DNA of 64,000 nt from Pseudomonas yangonensis (GCF_009932725.1 NZ_BLJU01000002.1:434001-498000); one strand, 5' to 3'. Shown: positions 1 through 10,002, counted from the first letter of the stretch. Translations and numbers: made by a program. Notes: generated by a model from the letters alone, not told the origin.

Positions 1-969
1 CGCGGCAAGTTCCTCGGTGAAGGCCGCGACCTGGCCGAGCTGACCGCACGTTTCGCCGAGGCCAGCCAGGCCGCGTTGGCCATCCCGCAGCAGAGCGACA
101 AACCGAAAGCGGTGGAGGCCAAGGCCTTCGCCGAAGTGGCCGAGAAGGCGCAGCAGAAGATCGCTGGGCTTTCCATGACCGTCTACCCGGCGTTGGTAGA
201 GGAGGGCGGGGTAGTCAAGGAAGGGCGCTTCCCGACCCAGGCCGAGGCCGACTTCCAGCATCGTCGTGCGCTGCAACGTCTGCTCTTGCAGCAACTGGCC
301 GAACAGGCCAAGTTCCTGCGCGGCAAGCTGCCGGGGCTGACCGAGCTGGGTCTGCTGTATCGCGATATCGGTCGCGTCGAGGCGCTGGTGGAGGACATTC
401 TGCTGGCCAGCCTGGATGCCTGCATCCTCGACGGCGAAGCGACGCTGCCGCGTGATGGCGCGGCCCTGGCGCAGCTGGCCGAGCGCAAGCGTGGCGACTG
501 GACGGCGCATGCCGAACGTATCGCCCGCCAGGTGCTGGAAATCCTCAAGCTGCACCATGACCTGCAGAAGCGCTTCAAGGGCAAGATCGACCTGGCCCAG
601 GCCATGGCGCTCAACGACATCAAGCTGCAACTGGCCAATCTGGTCTACGCCGGCTTCGTGCGCGAGACGCCGGGCGAGTGGCTCAAGGAGATTCCGCGTT
701 ACCTCAAGGCCATCGAGCAGCGGCTGGACAAGGTGGGCGCGCAGGTGCAGCGTGACCGCGTGTGGACGGGCGAACTCACAGGCTACTGGGAACAGTACAA
801 GGCGCGTGCTGCCAAGCATGCCCAGGAAGGCAAGCGGGACCCGCAGCTCACGTTGTATCGCTGGATGCTGGAGGAATACCGCGTGTCGCTATTCGCCCAG
901 CAACTGGGGACGAAGATGGCGGTATCGGACAAGCGCCTGAGCAAGCAGTGGACGCTGGTTGAAGGTTGA
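1..969 (+). CDS. hrpA: ATP-dependent RNA helicase HrpA, C-terminal part (5' end outside window)
   Basis: The reading frame is open from base 1, so this is the 3' end of a longer gene; the first in-frame start-like codon (TTG at 76) is internal. The roughly 320 visible residues match the C-terminal region (DUF3418) that follows the DEAH helicase core in HrpA, including the terminal stretch EYRVSLFAQQLGTKMAVSDK shortly before the stop. HrpA is a DEAH-box RNA helicase, about 1300 residues in the family, acting on mRNA and stalled ribosomes. The helicase motifs themselves lie outside the window. The next gene begins about 60 bp downstream on the same strand. Confidence 0.9.
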   Translation, partial: RGKFLGEGRDLAELTARFAEASQAALAIPQQSDKPKAVEAKAFAEVAEKAQQKIAGLSMTVYPALVEEGGVVKEGRFPTQAEADFQHRRALQRLLLQQLAEQAKFLRGKLPGLTELGLLYRDIGRVEALVEDILLASLDACILDGEATLPRDGAALAQLAERKRGDWTAHAERIARQVLEILKLHHDLQKRFKGKIDLAQAMALNDIKLQLANLVYAGFVRETPGEWLKEIPRYLKAIEQRLDKVGAQVQRDRVWTGELTGYWEQYKARAAKHAQEGKRDPQLTLYRWMLEEYRVSLFAQQLGTKMAVSDKRLSKQWTLVEG

Positions 970-1032
970 TGATCGGCGCTCGCCCCGGTGCAGGGGCGAG
1001 CCAACCACTGATGAATGCGGAAACCGAGAACG

Positions 1033-1296
1033 ATGAGCGCAAGTGAAGATAAATCCGGGCTGGGGCGCCGTGGCTGCCTGGGCCTGTTCCTGGCCGGCCT
1101 GGCCTTTGTCGTACTGATTTTCGCCGGGCTGATCTACATCATGACCCGCCCGCAGGACGCCGAGATAGAAGCTGGCGAGCGCGCGGCCATCGAGGCCTGC
1201 TGGAAGAGCGCGCAGGCCACCGAGCGCAGCTTCACCGAGGAGAGTTGCCAGGAGATGGAGAAGCAGTTCCTGCGCAAGTTCGGCCATCAGCCATGA
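1033..1296 (+). CDS. small single-pass membrane protein, unknown function
   Basis: An 87-residue protein with a short charged N-terminus, one hydrophobic segment (about residues 14-37) and a soluble, acidic C-terminal tail with two cysteines. The ATG at 1033 is preferred over ATG 1015 because a GAG-containing ribosome-binding sequence sits just upstream. Its stop overlaps the start of the next gene (ATGA at 1293-1296), so the two are probably co-translated. No family was recognised. Confidence 0.6.
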   Translation: MSASEDKSGLGRRGCLGLFLAGLAFVVLIFAGLIYIMTRPQDAEIEAGERAAIEACWKSAQATERSFTEESCQEMEKQFLRKFGHQP

Positions 1297-1868
1297 ACCT
1301 GCTGCAACGCCTGAGCTTCAAGCATCTGGTGGTGGGCTTCTGTGTATTGGCGCTGGGGATCGTGGTGCTGATCTGGTGGCTCAGCGGCGCTGCCTATCTG
1401 CGGCCCTATGCCGAGCAGACGGTGATCTTCGGTCAGGGCGAGTTGAAACTGCCGCCCGAGCTGGCCGGGCCTGGACCGATTCGCGTGGTGCACTTCTGGG
1501 ACCCGGATTGCCCCTGCAACGCGGAAACCGACGCGCACCTGCGCTACCTGATCGGCCTGCACCGCAATGCCGATGTGGCGTTCTACAGCGTGCAGAAGCC
1601 GGGCAGCACGGGCGAGATCGCGCCGTTTCTGCGTGGGCGGATGAAGCCCCTGCCGGGCATCGAGGGCATGGAGGCGCTGCCGGCCAGCCCGGCGCTGGCG
1701 ATCTGGGATCGCGACGGCAACCTGGCCTATGCCGGCCCTTACAGCGAAGGGCTGGTGTGCAACTCCAGCAACAGCTTCGTCGAGCCGGTGCTTGAGGCAC
1801 TGACCCAGGGGCGCCATGTGTCCCTCGCCAGCGGCCTGGCAGTGGGGTGTTATTGCGCCTGGAAGTAG
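1293..1868 (+). CDS. membrane-anchored thioredoxin-like protein (DUF6436-type)
   Basis: 191 residues: an N-terminal transmembrane segment (about residues 10-30) and a periplasmic domain that reads as a thioredoxin-like fold. The strand-turn motif VVHFWDPDCPCN occupies the place of the usual CxxC active site, and two more cysteines lie near the C-terminus. The start overlaps the stop of the upstream gene, implying translational coupling. I believe this corresponds to the DUF6436 family common in Pseudomonas, from memory only. The redox role is inferred from the fold-like motif and is not certain. Confidence 0.6.
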   Translation: MNLLQRLSFKHLVVGFCVLALGIVVLIWWLSGAAYLRPYAEQTVIFGQGELKLPPELAGPGPIRVVHFWDPDCPCNAETDAHLRYLIGLHRNADVAFYSVQKPGSTGEIAPFLRGRMKPLPGIEGMEALPASPALAIWDRDGNLAYAGPYSEGLVCNSSNSFVEPVLEALTQGRHVSLASGLAVGCYCAWK

Positions 1869-1884
1869 TGGCGTAGGCAGTAGG

Positions 1885-2960
1885 TAAAGCTATCGCGGCT
1901 GAAGCCGCTCCTACGGGATAGGTGGATGTCTGTAGGAGCGGCTTCCGCTTTAGCCGCGATACTCGTCGCGGCTAAAGCCCCTCCCACACAAGCTGTTGCT
2001 GGCCGCCGTTCGTAGCCCGGATGCAATCCGGGCACTATCGAATCGTTCCGGGTTGTATGCGAGTTAGGCGAAGCTATCGCGGCTGAAGCCGCTCCTACGG
2101 GATAGGTGGATATCTGTAGGAGCGGCGGAAAGGCTTTCGCTTTAGCCGCGATACTCGTCGCGGCTAAAGCCCCTCCCACGCAAGCCACTGCCGGCCGCCG
2201 TTCGTAGCCCGGATGCAATCCGGGGCATATATCGAGTCGTTCAGGGTTGCGTGTGGGTTAGGTGAAGCTATCGCGGCTGAAGCCGCTCCTACGGGATAGG
2301 TGGATGTCTGTAGGAGCGGCTTGCGCTTCAGCCGCGATACTCGTCGCGGCTAAAGCCCCTCTCACACCAGCTGTTGCTCACCGCCGTTCGTAGCCCGGAT
2401 GCAATCCGGGGCATATATCGAGTCGTTCAGGGTTGCGTGTGGGTTAGGTGAAGCTATCGCGGCTGAAGCCGCTCCTACGGGATAGGTGAATGTCTGGAGC
2501 GGCGGAGGGGCTTGCGCTTCAGTCGCGATGCTCGTCGCGGCTAAAGCCCCTCCCACACAAGCCGCTGCTGACCGCCGTTCGTAGCCCGGATGCAATCCGG
2601 GGCACTATCGAATCGTTCCGGGTTCTGTGTGGATTAGGTGAAGCTATCGCGGCTGAAGCCGCTCCTACGGGAGGTGGATGTCTGTAGGAGCGGCTTCCGC
2701 TTCAGCCGCGATACTCGTCGCGGCTAAAGCCCCTCTCACACAAGCCACTGCCGGCCGCTGTTGCGTAGCCCCGATGCAATCCGGGGCATATATCGAGTCG
2801 TTCCGGGCCGCGTGTGGGTTAGGTGAAGCTATCGCGGCTGAAACGAAATGCCGCTCACTTTGCAGGCGCTCACAGGTCCCGTGGGAGCGGCTTCAGCCGC
2901 GATGCTTTTGGGCTGACCTCGATTGCCCCGGATTACATCCGGGCTACAACACCAGCCGTC
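1885..2960. repeat. tandem array of about 187-bp REP-type units, five full plus one partial
   Basis: A unit beginning GCTATCGCGGCTGAAGCCGC recurs at 1889, 2073, 2267, 2453, 2643 and 2828, that is every 184-194 bp. Each unit holds a REP doublet (TAGGAGCGGCTT against its reverse complement), a second arm (GTCGCGGCTAAAGCCCCT) and a further palindromic repeat (TAGCCCGGATGCAATCCGGG). The last unit is divergent and truncated. The short reading frames within it are repeat-driven and not considered genes. Confidence 0.9.
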
Positions 2961-3096
2961 CTCTGTCTCTACTTGACCCCGCTCTGCACTCAGCCTTTCG
3001 CAAGGCTGACGCTTCTCACCAGAGCATTGCGAATTCTTGAAATTTTCTCAATGTCAAGGCCTGGCACGCTGCCGGCGGACAGCATCTTTCGTGTCA

Positions 3097-3110
3097 TTGA
3101 TTCCTGTCAA
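3097..3110. promoter_or_regulatory. putative ANR/FNR box upstream of cyo
   Basis: TTGATTCCTGTCAA matches the ANR/FNR consensus TTGATnnnnATCAA at 9 of 10 defined positions. It lies about 320 bp upstream of cyoA in an otherwise gene-free stretch (2961-3432). Repression of cyo by ANR is known in P. putida, so the site makes sense, but its distance from the start codon means it could be incidental. Confidence 0.4.
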
Positions 3111-3167
3111 TTTGCTGACAAAAAGCTCTAAACCGGGGCTGTGATCTTTTGTCGCACCCCTCCGATT

Positions 3168-3191
3168 CTTTGCCGGCTTCTTCCGGCAAAG
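3168..3191. other. stem-loop in the cyo leader region
   Basis: CTTTGCCGG and CCGGCAAAG form a 9-bp stem with a 6-nt loop about 240 bp upstream of cyoA. There is no T-tract, so it may be a leader structure rather than a terminator. Nothing else coding was seen between the repeat array and cyoA. Confidence 0.4.
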
Positions 3192-3432
3192 TGTTTCAAA
3201 TCATTGCGTATATGTTGCGAAATATGTCGAGGTGAGGCGGTCAACCGGCGCCTAAGTAGGCTGCTAACTAATTGTGCGGGGCTGTCAGAGCCTGCAACAT
3301 CCGCGCTTCCCACGGTTTACCGCTTCGCTTGCACGGATGCTCAAGCTCTGAGTTCTTGCTGCCGGCCTCTTACTCGATGGGCCGCACGGCAACTGAAGCC
3401 GACTGTGGGCTCACTCAGTTGAAGGTCGTGAC

Positions 3433-4350
3433 ATGAAAGAAGAGAAATACCATCGTTGTGCGCGCTGGCTGGTGATGGCGATTGCCTTCTCGGCGCTCGG
3501 TGGATGTGACTGGGCACTGTTCAACTCGAAAGGGCAGATCGGTGTCGAGCAGGGCAATCTGATCCTGATCTCCATCGGACTCATGCTGATCGTGGTGATA
3601 CCCGTGATCATCATGACCTTCCTGTTTGGCTGGCGTTATCGCGAGTCGAACGAGAAGGCCACCTACATGCCCGACTGGGCACATTCGCACAAGATCGAAC
3701 TGGTCGTCTGGGGCGTTCCCCTGATCATCGTCGCCGTTCTGGCAGTCATCATCTGGCAAACCTCGCATTCGCTCGACCCCTATCGTCCGATCGAATCGGA
3801 CAAGCCGGCGCTGAACATCGAAGTCGTCTCGCTCGACTGGAAATGGCTGTTCATCTACCCGGACCAGGGCGTGGCCGTGGTCAATGAGCTGGTGATTCCG
3901 GAGAAGACGCCGGTGACCTTCCACATCACCTCCGACACGGTAATGAACGCGCTGTCGATCCCGCAGCTCGGCGGGATGATCTACGCCATGGGCGGCCAGC
4001 GTACCCAGCTCAACCTGATCGCCAACGAACAGGGTGAGTTCTTCGGCCAGTCCGGCAACTTCAGCGGCGAAGGCTTTTCGGCCATGCGCTTCACCACCCA
4101 CTCGGTCAGCGACGACGCGTTCGCGCAGTGGGTCGACAAGGTCAAGCAATCGCCCGAGGTCATGGACTTCGCCGCCTTCAAGCAGGTGGGCGAGCCCGGC
4201 GAGATGGTCAACCACCGCTACCCGGTCTACCCGATCCGTTACTTCGGCCAGGTCGAACCGAACCTGTTCAACAAGGTGATCGGGCAGTACGTGACCCTGA
4301 AAGATTCCCACAGCACGGCCATGCACGAAGCAGCGGAGGTGCAGGAGTGA
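3433..4350 (+). CDS. cyoA: cytochrome bo3 ubiquinol oxidase subunit II
   Basis: 305 residues, typical of CyoA. It begins with a lipoprotein signal ending in SALGGC, then two transmembrane segments (about residues 35-60 and 80-105), then a periplasmic cupredoxin-like domain ([11 protein letters not shown], and the region around residue 180) that lacks the Cu(A) ligands, as expected for a quinol oxidase. It forms the quinol oxidase complex with CyoB, CyoC and CyoD. It is the first gene of cyoABCDE and is followed directly by cyoB. Confidence 0.96.
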   Translation: MKEEKYHRCARWLVMAIAFSALGGCDWALFNSKGQIGVEQGNLILISIGLMLIVVIPVIIMTFLFGWRYRESNEKATYMPDWAHSHKIELVVWGVPLIIVAVLAVIIWQTSHSLDPYRPIESDKPALNIEVVSLDWKWLFIYPDQGVAVVNELVIPEKTPVTFHITSDTVMNALSIPQLGGMIYAMGGQRTQLNLIANEQGEFFGQSGNFSGEGFSAMRFTTHSVSDDAFAQWVDKVKQSPEVMDFAAFKQVGEPGEMVNHRYPVYPIRYFGQVEPNLFNKVIGQYVTLKDSHSTAMHEAAEVQE

Positions 4351-4352
4351 AT

Positions 4353-6341
4353 ATGTTTGGAAAACTGACTCTGGATGCGATTCCGTACCACGAGCCAATC
4401 ATCATGATCACCCTGGCCGTTGTGGCGCTGGGTGGTCTGGCGTTGTTCGCGGCGGTGACCTACTTCAGGAAATGGGGCTACCTGTGGAGCGAGTGGCTCA
4501 CCTCGGTGGACCACAAGAAAATCGGCGTGATGTACATCCTCGTCGCGCTGGTCATGCTGGTGCGTGGCTTCGCTGACGCCATCATGATGCGGACCCACCT
4601 GGCGATGGCCCACGGTGACGGGCAGGGCTACCTACCGCCCGAGCACTACGACCAGATCTTCACCGCGCACGGCATCATCATGCTGATCTTCGTGGCCATG
4701 CCCTTGGTCACCGGCCTGATGAACATCGTCGTGCCGCTGCAGATCGGCGCGCGTGACGTGGCCTTCCCCTACCTGAACTCGCTGAGCTTCTGGCTGTTCG
4801 TCGGTGGCGCGCTGCTGATCAACCTGTCGCTGGGCCTGGGCGAGTTCGCCAAGACCGGCTGGGTGGCGTATCCGCCGTTATCGGGGATCAAGTTCAGTCC
4901 GGGTGTGGGGATGGATTACTACATCTGGAGCATGCAGCTATCGGGCTTGGGGACGACGCTGACGGGGGTCAACTTCATCGCCACCATTCTCAAGATGCGT
5001 GCACCGGGCATGAGCCTGATGAAGATGCCGATCTTCACCTGGACCATCCTGGTGACCTGCGTGCTGATCTGCGGCGCCTTCCCTCCGCTGACCGCGACCC
5101 TGGCGATGCTGTCGCTGGACCGCTACCTGGATTTCCACTTCTTCACCAATGAACTGGGCGGCAACCCGATGATGTACGCCAACCTGTTCTGGATCTGGGG
5201 TCACCCGGAGGTGTACATCCTCATCCTGCCGGCGTTCGGCGTGTTCTCCGAGGTGGTGGCGACCTTCTCGCGCAAGACCCTGTTCGGTTATGCCTCGATG
5301 GTCTGGGCGACCGCGGCCATCGGCGTGCTGTCGTTCGTGGTGTGGCTGCACCACTTCTTCACCATGGGCTCGGGGGCCAGCGTCAACGCCTTCTTCGGCA
5401 TCATGACCTCGATCATCGCCATCCCCACCGGGGTGAAGATCTTCACCTGGCTGTTCACCATCTTCCGTGGCCGCCTGCAACTGAACGCCATGACCTGGAT
5501 GACCCTGGGCTTCCTCGTGACCTTCTCCATTGGCGGCATGACCGGTGTGCTGATGGCGGTGCCGGCGGCGGACTTCGTGCTGCACAACAGCCTGTTCTTG
5601 ATCGCCCACTTCCACAACGTGATCATCGGCGGCGCCGTGTTCGGCTACCTGGCCGGCATCATCTACTGGTTCCCGAAAGCCTTCGGCTTCAAGTTGCTCG
5701 ACCGCTTCGGCCGCTACTCCTTCTGGTGCTGGCTGATCGGCTTCTACTTCGCCTTCATGCCGCTGTACGTGCTGGGCTTCATGGGCATGACCCGCCGCCT
5801 GAACCACTTCGACAACCCGGCCTGGGTGCCGTGGGTACAGGTGGCCGTGGTCGGAGCCGTGCTGATCGGTATCGGCATCGTCTTCACCGTGGTGCAGTTC
5901 GTCACCAGCTACATCAAGCGCAAGGAAAACGTCGACGTGAGCGGCGACCCCTGGGACGGCCGCACCCTGGAGTGGGCGACGTCCTCGCCGCCACCGTTCT
6001 ACAACTTCGCGGTCATCCCGACGGCGGACAAGATCGACGCCTTCTATGAGGCGAAGAAGAATGGTGTCGAGCTGATGCCTGCACCGCAGCACTACGAGCC
6101 GATCCACATGCCGAAGAACACCGGTAACGGTCTGGTGGTGTCGGCGTTCGTCATCGCCTTCGGCTTCGCCATGATCTGGCACATCTGGTGGCTGGCCATC
6201 TTCGGTCTGGTCGGTGCAGTGGTCAGCTTCATCGTGCGTTCCTACGACGAAGACATCGACTACTACGTGCAGCCCGAAGAGATCGCGCGGATCGAGCAGG
6301 CGCACCACCAAACCAAAGCCAACGCAGTCGTACAGGCCTAA
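4353..6341 (+). CDS. cyoB: cytochrome bo3 ubiquinol oxidase subunit I
   Basis: 662 residues, the family length (E. coli 663). This is the catalytic heme-copper subunit with about 15 transmembrane helices. The Cu(B) segment WGHPEVYI, with the cross-linked His-Tyr pair, and the heme-ligand region HFHNVIIGG are both present. Start ATG 4353 is chosen because GGAG lies 5 nt upstream and the sequence [16 protein letters not shown] is the usual N-terminus; the reading frame itself is open further upstream into cyoA. It couples ubiquinol oxidation to proton pumping. Confidence 0.97.
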   Translation: MFGKLTLDAIPYHEPIIMITLAVVALGGLALFAAVTYFRKWGYLWSEWLTSVDHKKIGVMYILVALVMLVRGFADAIMMRTHLAMAHGDGQGYLPPEHYDQIFTAHGIIMLIFVAMPLVTGLMNIVVPLQIGARDVAFPYLNSLSFWLFVGGALLINLSLGLGEFAKTGWVAYPPLSGIKFSPGVGMDYYIWSMQLSGLGTTLTGVNFIATILKMRAPGMSLMKMPIFTWTILVTCVLICGAFPPLTATLAMLSLDRYLDFHFFTNELGGNPMMYANLFWIWGHPEVYILILPAFGVFSEVVATFSRKTLFGYASMVWATAAIGVLSFVVWLHHFFTMGSGASVNAFFGIMTSIIAIPTGVKIFTWLFTIFRGRLQLNAMTWMTLGFLVTFSIGGMTGVLMAVPAADFVLHNSLFLIAHFHNVIIGGAVFGYLAGIIYWFPKAFGFKLLDRFGRYSFWCWLIGFYFAFMPLYVLGFMGMTRRLNHFDNPAWVPWVQVAVVGAVLIGIGIVFTVVQFVTSYIKRKENVDVSGDPWDGRTLEWATSSPPPFYNFAVIPTADKIDAFYEAKKNGVELMPAPQHYEPIHMPKNTGNGLVVSAFVIAFGFAMIWHIWWLAIFGLVGAVVSFIVRSYDEDIDYYVQPEEIARIEQAHHQTKANAVVQA

Positions 6342-6343
6342 CC

Positions 6344-6970
6344 ATGACCGCTTACGAACCCCATTTTCCACATGACGCTCATGGCCACGGCCATGAGCAC
6401 CACCACGACACCAGTGGAATCAAGCTGTTCGGCTTCTGGGTCTACCTGATGACCGACCTGCTGATCTTCGCCACGGTGTTCGCCACCTTCGCGGTGCTGA
6501 GCAATTCCTTCGCCGGTGGTCCCACCGCCAAGGAAATGCTCAGCCCGGGCCTGCACCTGGTGCTGGTGGAAACCTTCGCGCTGCTGTTCTCCAGTATCAC
6601 CTACGGCATGGCCATGCTCGCCACCTACCGTGGCGACAAGGGCGCGGTGCTGCGCTGGCTGGGCATCACCTTCCTGTTCGGTGCGGCCTTTATCAGCATC
6701 GAGCTGTACGAGTTCCGCCACCTGATCCATGAAGGTGCCGGGCCGCAGGTCAGCGCCTACTGGTCGGCCTTCTTCACCCTGGTCGGCACCCACGGCCTGC
6801 ACGTCAGTGCCGGTCTGCTGTGGATGCTGGTGCTGATGTTCCAGGTTGGCAGCCGTGGCCTGACCGACACCAACAAGACCCGCGTGGGGCTGCTCAGCCT
6901 GTTCTGGCACTTCCTCGACGTGGTGTGGATCTGCGTGTTTACCGTCGTCTACCTGATGGGGGTGCTGTAA
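6344..6970 (+). CDS. cyoC: cytochrome bo3 ubiquinol oxidase subunit III
   Basis: 208 residues, with a His-rich cytoplasmic N-terminus ([13 protein letters not shown]) followed by five transmembrane helices as in the CyoC/CoxC family. It starts 2 nt after the cyoB stop and ends directly against cyoD. It is a structural subunit of the oxidase. Confidence 0.96.
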   Translation: MTAYEPHFPHDAHGHGHEHHHDTSGIKLFGFWVYLMTDLLIFATVFATFAVLSNSFAGGPTAKEMLSPGLHLVLVETFALLFSSITYGMAMLATYRGDKGAVLRWLGITFLFGAAFISIELYEFRHLIHEGAGPQVSAYWSAFFTLVGTHGLHVSAGLLWMLVLMFQVGSRGLTDTNKTRVGLLSLFWHFLDVVWICVFTVVYLMGVL

Positions 6971-7306
6971 ATGGCTCACCAAGACAATCACGCCGCCCAC
7001 GCCGTGGGCTTCAAGGATTACCTGACCGGTTTCATCCTGTCGGTGATCCTCACCGTGATCCCTTTCATGCTGGTCATGCACCCTGAAGTGCTGGGCCTGA
7101 GTCGTGGCGCGACCCTGATCACCGTGGTGCTCTTCGGCCTGGTGCAGGTGCTCGTCCATCTCGTGTACTTCCTGCACATGAAGACCGACGCGGAAGGCCG
7201 CTGGAACGTCGTTTCGATGATCTTCACCGTGTTGATCATTGCGTTCGTGGTCGGCCTGTCGGTCTGGATCATGTGGAGCATGCACTATCACATGATGATC
7301 AACTGA
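6971..7306 (+). CDS. cyoD: cytochrome bo3 ubiquinol oxidase subunit IV
   Basis: 111 residues with three transmembrane helices, matching the CyoD family in length and in the segment [13 protein letters not shown]. The gene abuts cyoC with no gap, and its stop overlaps the cyoE start (TGATG). It is the small accessory subunit of the bo3 complex. Confidence 0.96.
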   Translation: MAHQDNHAAHAVGFKDYLTGFILSVILTVIPFMLVMHPEVLGLSRGATLITVVLFGLVQVLVHLVYFLHMKTDAEGRWNVVSMIFTVLIIAFVVGLSVWIMWSMHYHMMIN

Positions 7307-8262
7307 TGCTGGCGCTCCTGAAGCAGTACCTCAACCTCGCCAAGCCAGGCATCGTCTTCGGCAATCTGATTTCCGTGACGGGCGGTTTCTTCCTGGCTTC
7401 GCGCGGCGATGCGAACCTGGCGCTGTACTTCGCGACAGCGCTGGGGGTTTCCCTGGTGATCGCCTCAGGCTGCGTGTTCAACAACTACATCGACAGGGAC
7501 ATCGACCAGAAGATGGAGCGCACCCGTAACCGGGTGCTGGCGCAGGGGCTGGTTTCACCTGTGCATGCCATCGTCTATGCCTGCGTGCTGGGTGTGGCGG
7601 GGGTGGCCGTGCTGTATGCCGCCACCAATACCCTGGCGGTGATTCTGGTGCTAATGGGCTTCGTGGTCTATGTCGGCCTCTACAGCCTGTGGCTCAAGCG
7701 TGGCTCGGTGTACGGCACCCTGGTCGGCAGCCTGTCGGGGGCGGCACCACCCGTGGTCGGCTATTGCGCGGTGAGCAACGAGTTCGATGCTGGCGCCGCC
7801 ATCCTGTTGTTGATCTTCAGCCTGTGGCAGATGCCGCATTCCTATGCCATCGCCATCTTCCGTTTCAATGACTACCAGGCCGCGAACATCCCGGTGCTGC
7901 CCGTCATCAAGGGGATCTCGGCTGCCAAGCGGCAGATCGTGCTGTACATCGCCGCCTTCGTGGTCGCGACCCTGATGCTGACGCTCAGCGGCTACGCCGG
8001 CTACAGCTACTTCGTGGTCGCCGCGCTGAGCGGTGCCTACTGGCTGTGGATGGGAGTATCGGGCTACAAGGCCGCCGATGATCGAGTGTGGGCGCGCAAG
8101 CTGTTCACCTTCTCCATCATCAGCATCACCATGCTCAGCGTGATGATGTCGGTGGATTTCATCTCTTCGCCCGAGCAGGTATTGGTGACCTCCATCAATC
8201 ACCTGTGCAGCCAGTTCGCCGAAAGCGCGCAGGGCATCTGCGCAGTGGTCGCCGGTATCTGA
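7306..8262 (+). CDS. cyoE: protoheme IX farnesyltransferase (heme O synthase)
   Basis: 318 residues. An UbiA-family prenyltransferase with about nine membrane helices and the Mg-diphosphate motif [15 protein letters not shown] near residue 65, plus the second acidic cluster region later. It converts heme B to heme O for the bo3 oxidase. The ATG at 7306 overlaps the cyoD stop. It is somewhat longer than E. coli CyoE (296); the extra length is a C-terminal tail of about 25 residues. Confidence 0.95.
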   Translation: MLALLKQYLNLAKPGIVFGNLISVTGGFFLASRGDANLALYFATALGVSLVIASGCVFNNYIDRDIDQKMERTRNRVLAQGLVSPVHAIVYACVLGVAGVAVLYAATNTLAVILVLMGFVVYVGLYSLWLKRGSVYGTLVGSLSGAAPPVVGYCAVSNEFDAGAAILLLIFSLWQMPHSYAIAIFRFNDYQAANIPVLPVIKGISAAKRQIVLYIAAFVVATLMLTLSGYAGYSYFVVAALSGAYWLWMGVSGYKAADDRVWARKLFTFSIISITMLSVMMSVDFISSPEQVLVTSINHLCSQFAESAQGICAVVAGI

Positions 8263-8272
8263 CCTCGGCCCT

Positions 8273-8319
8273 GTGGGAGGGGCTTCAGCCGCGATTGTCG
8301 CCGCTGAAGTACCTCCCAC
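8273..8319. repeat. REP-type palindrome downstream of cyoE
   Basis: GTGGGAGGGGCTTCAGCCGC pairs with the downstream arm ending ACCTCCCAC. It has the same core as the array at 1885-2960. It starts 11 bp after the cyoE stop and may stabilise or terminate the transcript. Confidence 0.75.
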
Positions 8320-8330
8320 GGGGTTTCTGT

Positions 8331-8394
8331 CGTAGGGTGGATCACGCTTCATCGATCCACCATTGGTGGATGTAAAAGCGACATCCACCCTACG
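8331..8394. repeat. GTAGGGTGGAT-type inverted repeat
   Basis: CGTAGGGTGGAT at the left end and ATCCACCCTACG at the right end form a long imperfect hairpin with an internal GATCCACC/GGTGGAT pair. It overlaps the last few bases of the convergent nucleotidyltransferase gene. Relatives of this repeat flank the cassette array near 39460-39510 and 43464. Confidence 0.7.
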
Positions 8395-8944
8395 TCAGCA
8401 CCTTCAACTTCGGCCAAGTCGCCAGCCAATTCTTGCCGCGCAGTCGATGCTGGTAGATCGGCTGCTTGTCGGCCTTGAATCTCCCGGCCGGTCGCACGAT
8501 CAGCTCGAAGAGATCTTCCAGGCCGAGCGGTGCGGCAACTTCAACCTCATCTTGCTCATCCAGTCGCACGGCCACCGCCGTCGCAGTCTCCGGCCAGTGC
8601 CGCATCGCTTCGGTAGCCGAGGCATAAGGCGCATCGCCATTTCGCAGATGCATGCGCGCCTGATTCTTCACCGACCACTTCAGCGATTCGTCCTGTTGGC
8701 GCAGCATCGTCTCCAGTTCAGCGTCGCGAGCAGGGGAGATTTGGCTGCGGTCGAACCAGATCACGTCGATATCTTCCGGCAGCGGGGATGGCGTGCGTTG
8801 GTGCAGGTGATCCCAGACCGCGCTGCGCACGAAACCGGCGGCCACCCAGCAATCGGGCAGGTCGAGCCCGCGCACCTGTTGCAGGATGCGCAAGCGCTGT
8901 GGGTCGTTGGCAATGAGTGTCTGGAGTTGAGCGGCGAGATTCAT
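8390..8944 (-). CDS. nucleotidyltransferase-fold family protein (COG3575/DUF925-like)
   Basis: 184 residues. The motifs GFVRSAVWD (about residues 37-45) and DIDVIWFD (about 58-65) match the nucleotidyltransferase-like fold of the COG3575 family (P-loop-free GS...DxD type). Substrate is unknown. It stands alone, convergent to cyoE, and its 3' end runs into a genomic repeat. Confidence 0.75.
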   Translation of the reverse strand: MNLAAQLQTLIANDPQRLRILQQVRGLDLPDCWVAAGFVRSAVWDHLHQRTPSPLPEDIDVIWFDRSQISPARDAELETMLRQQDESLKWSVKNQARMHLRNGDAPYASATEAMRHWPETATAVAVRLDEQDEVEVAAPLGLEDLFELIVRPAGRFKADKQPIYQHRLRGKNWLATWPKLKVLT

Positions 8945-9055
8945 GTGCGCAGCCTATCAGCGGTGTCCGTTGCTTGCCTGTTCAGTTGATCTGGTCTTTT
9001 GAGCTAGCGCGGCGCGTTGATCGCCCGGCACCAATACTGTTTCGGGAGGTCTGAA

Positions 9056-9150
9056 GCGCTGAGCCGCTCAGGAGTGCCCGTTTGTGTGATCGTTCATGGC
9101 AAGGCGGACCGCATTGTTCCAATCTCCGCGGTTGATTCAACTCTACATAG
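9056..9150 (+). pseudogene. possible remnant of an alpha/beta hydrolase
   Basis: In the frame that leads into the next gene, residues SGVPVCVIVHGKADRIVPIS resemble the strand-plus-aspartate segment near the end of haloperoxidase-type alpha/beta hydrolases (usually a VPxLxIHGxxDxIVP pattern). No upstream nucleophile elbow or remaining fold is visible, so this would be a decayed fragment. The match is short and could be chance. Confidence 0.3.
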
Positions 9151-9160
9151 GGAACATGTA

Positions 9161-9628
9161 ATGGAAATGAAGATCCTGGCCAGCGGCGTCGGCGCGGCCA
9201 TCCCCAAGACCAGCATTGGCTTCAATCTGTTCAGTGGCGTCTACATACAGATCAGGCGTGCAAGCGCCGATAAGCCGCAGGTGTTCGGTATCGCTACCGG
9301 GCCTGAGGTCGGTGGTAACAGCGGCACGCTGATCGCCGGCCATATCGAGACCAGCTGGATGAAGATCGACGCGGGCAAGCACGCCTGGCTGTGCAGTCGC
9401 TCATCGCTGGTCGGCAAGCTGGGGGAAGTCGAGCTCAAGGGTACGTTGCTGTTCAGTGGCAGTGTGGACGTCAACTTCACCATCTATGACGCCAACAACG
9501 AGGCCAGCTTTTCGCTGAGCCGCGTGAAGGTCGAGTCGAGTGGCGGGCAGTTGGCCGACACCAAGGTGCGTGGGGTGATCAAGGACATGATGGGGCAGAC
9601 CCAGAATGGGGACCTGCTCTGTGGCTAA
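9161..9628 (+). CDS. hypothetical beta-rich protein
   Basis: 155 residues without signal peptide or membrane segment; alternating hydrophobic stretches suggest a beta-sandwich or barrel. Start ATG 9161 is chosen because an AGGGA sequence lies a few bases upstream, and the frame before it looks like unrelated debris. The next gene overlaps its 3' end, so they form a two-gene unit. No family was recognised with confidence. Confidence 0.6.
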   Translation: MEMKILASGVGAAIPKTSIGFNLFSGVYIQIRRASADKPQVFGIATGPEVGGNSGTLIAGHIETSWMKIDAGKHAWLCSRSSLVGKLGEVELKGTLLFSGSVDVNFTIYDANNEASFSLSRVKVESSGGQLADTKVRGVIKDMMGQTQNGDLLCG

Positions 9629-9983
9629 CCGTGACCGAGGTCGTTTCCCGCGCTTGAAGACGCTGTGCAATCTGGCATTGCTCCTGCTGCAGTTGATCAC
9701 CTTGGCAGCCTACTGGGGTATGGTCAGCGCCAGGCCCAGCTATATGGCGATCAGTCAGGAGCTCTACCCGAGCAGCGAGCGACTGATGAACAGCTGGCTG
9801 GCCGACACGCTGGTCTCCATGCCGGCAATGGTGGCGGTAGGCGCCATCTTCGTGTTGAGCGTCGCCAAGGAGTTTGCCGGTCTGAGCAAGGTCCGGCGGA
9901 TTCAACTCAATGCACTGATCCTGAGCGTGCTGCTGGTCGTGCTGTATTTGGCCGCCTCGCCGCTCTACGTTGCGGCCGCCTGA
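9621..9983 (+). CDS. hypothetical three-helix membrane protein
   Basis: About 120 residues with three predicted transmembrane segments (about residues 14-36, 63-85 and 96-117). A GTG start at 9621 or an ATG at 9606 are both possible; either overlaps the upstream gene by 8-23 bp. The overlap suggests the pair works together, perhaps a soluble protein with a membrane partner. Function unknown. Confidence 0.55.
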   Translation: MANRDRGRFPRLKTLCNLALLLLQLITLAAYWGMVSARPSYMAISQELYPSSERLMNSWLADTLVSMPAMVAVGAIFVLSVAKEFAGLSKVRRIQLNALILSVLLVVLYLAASPLYVAAA

Positions 9984-10002
9984 TCAGCCTGCACTCGATT
10001 CC

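Noticed and set aside
1885..2960. CRISPR-like regular repeats
   Set aside because: The repeating unit is 184-194 bp with no unique spacers and no cas genes nearby; it is a REP-type tandem array.
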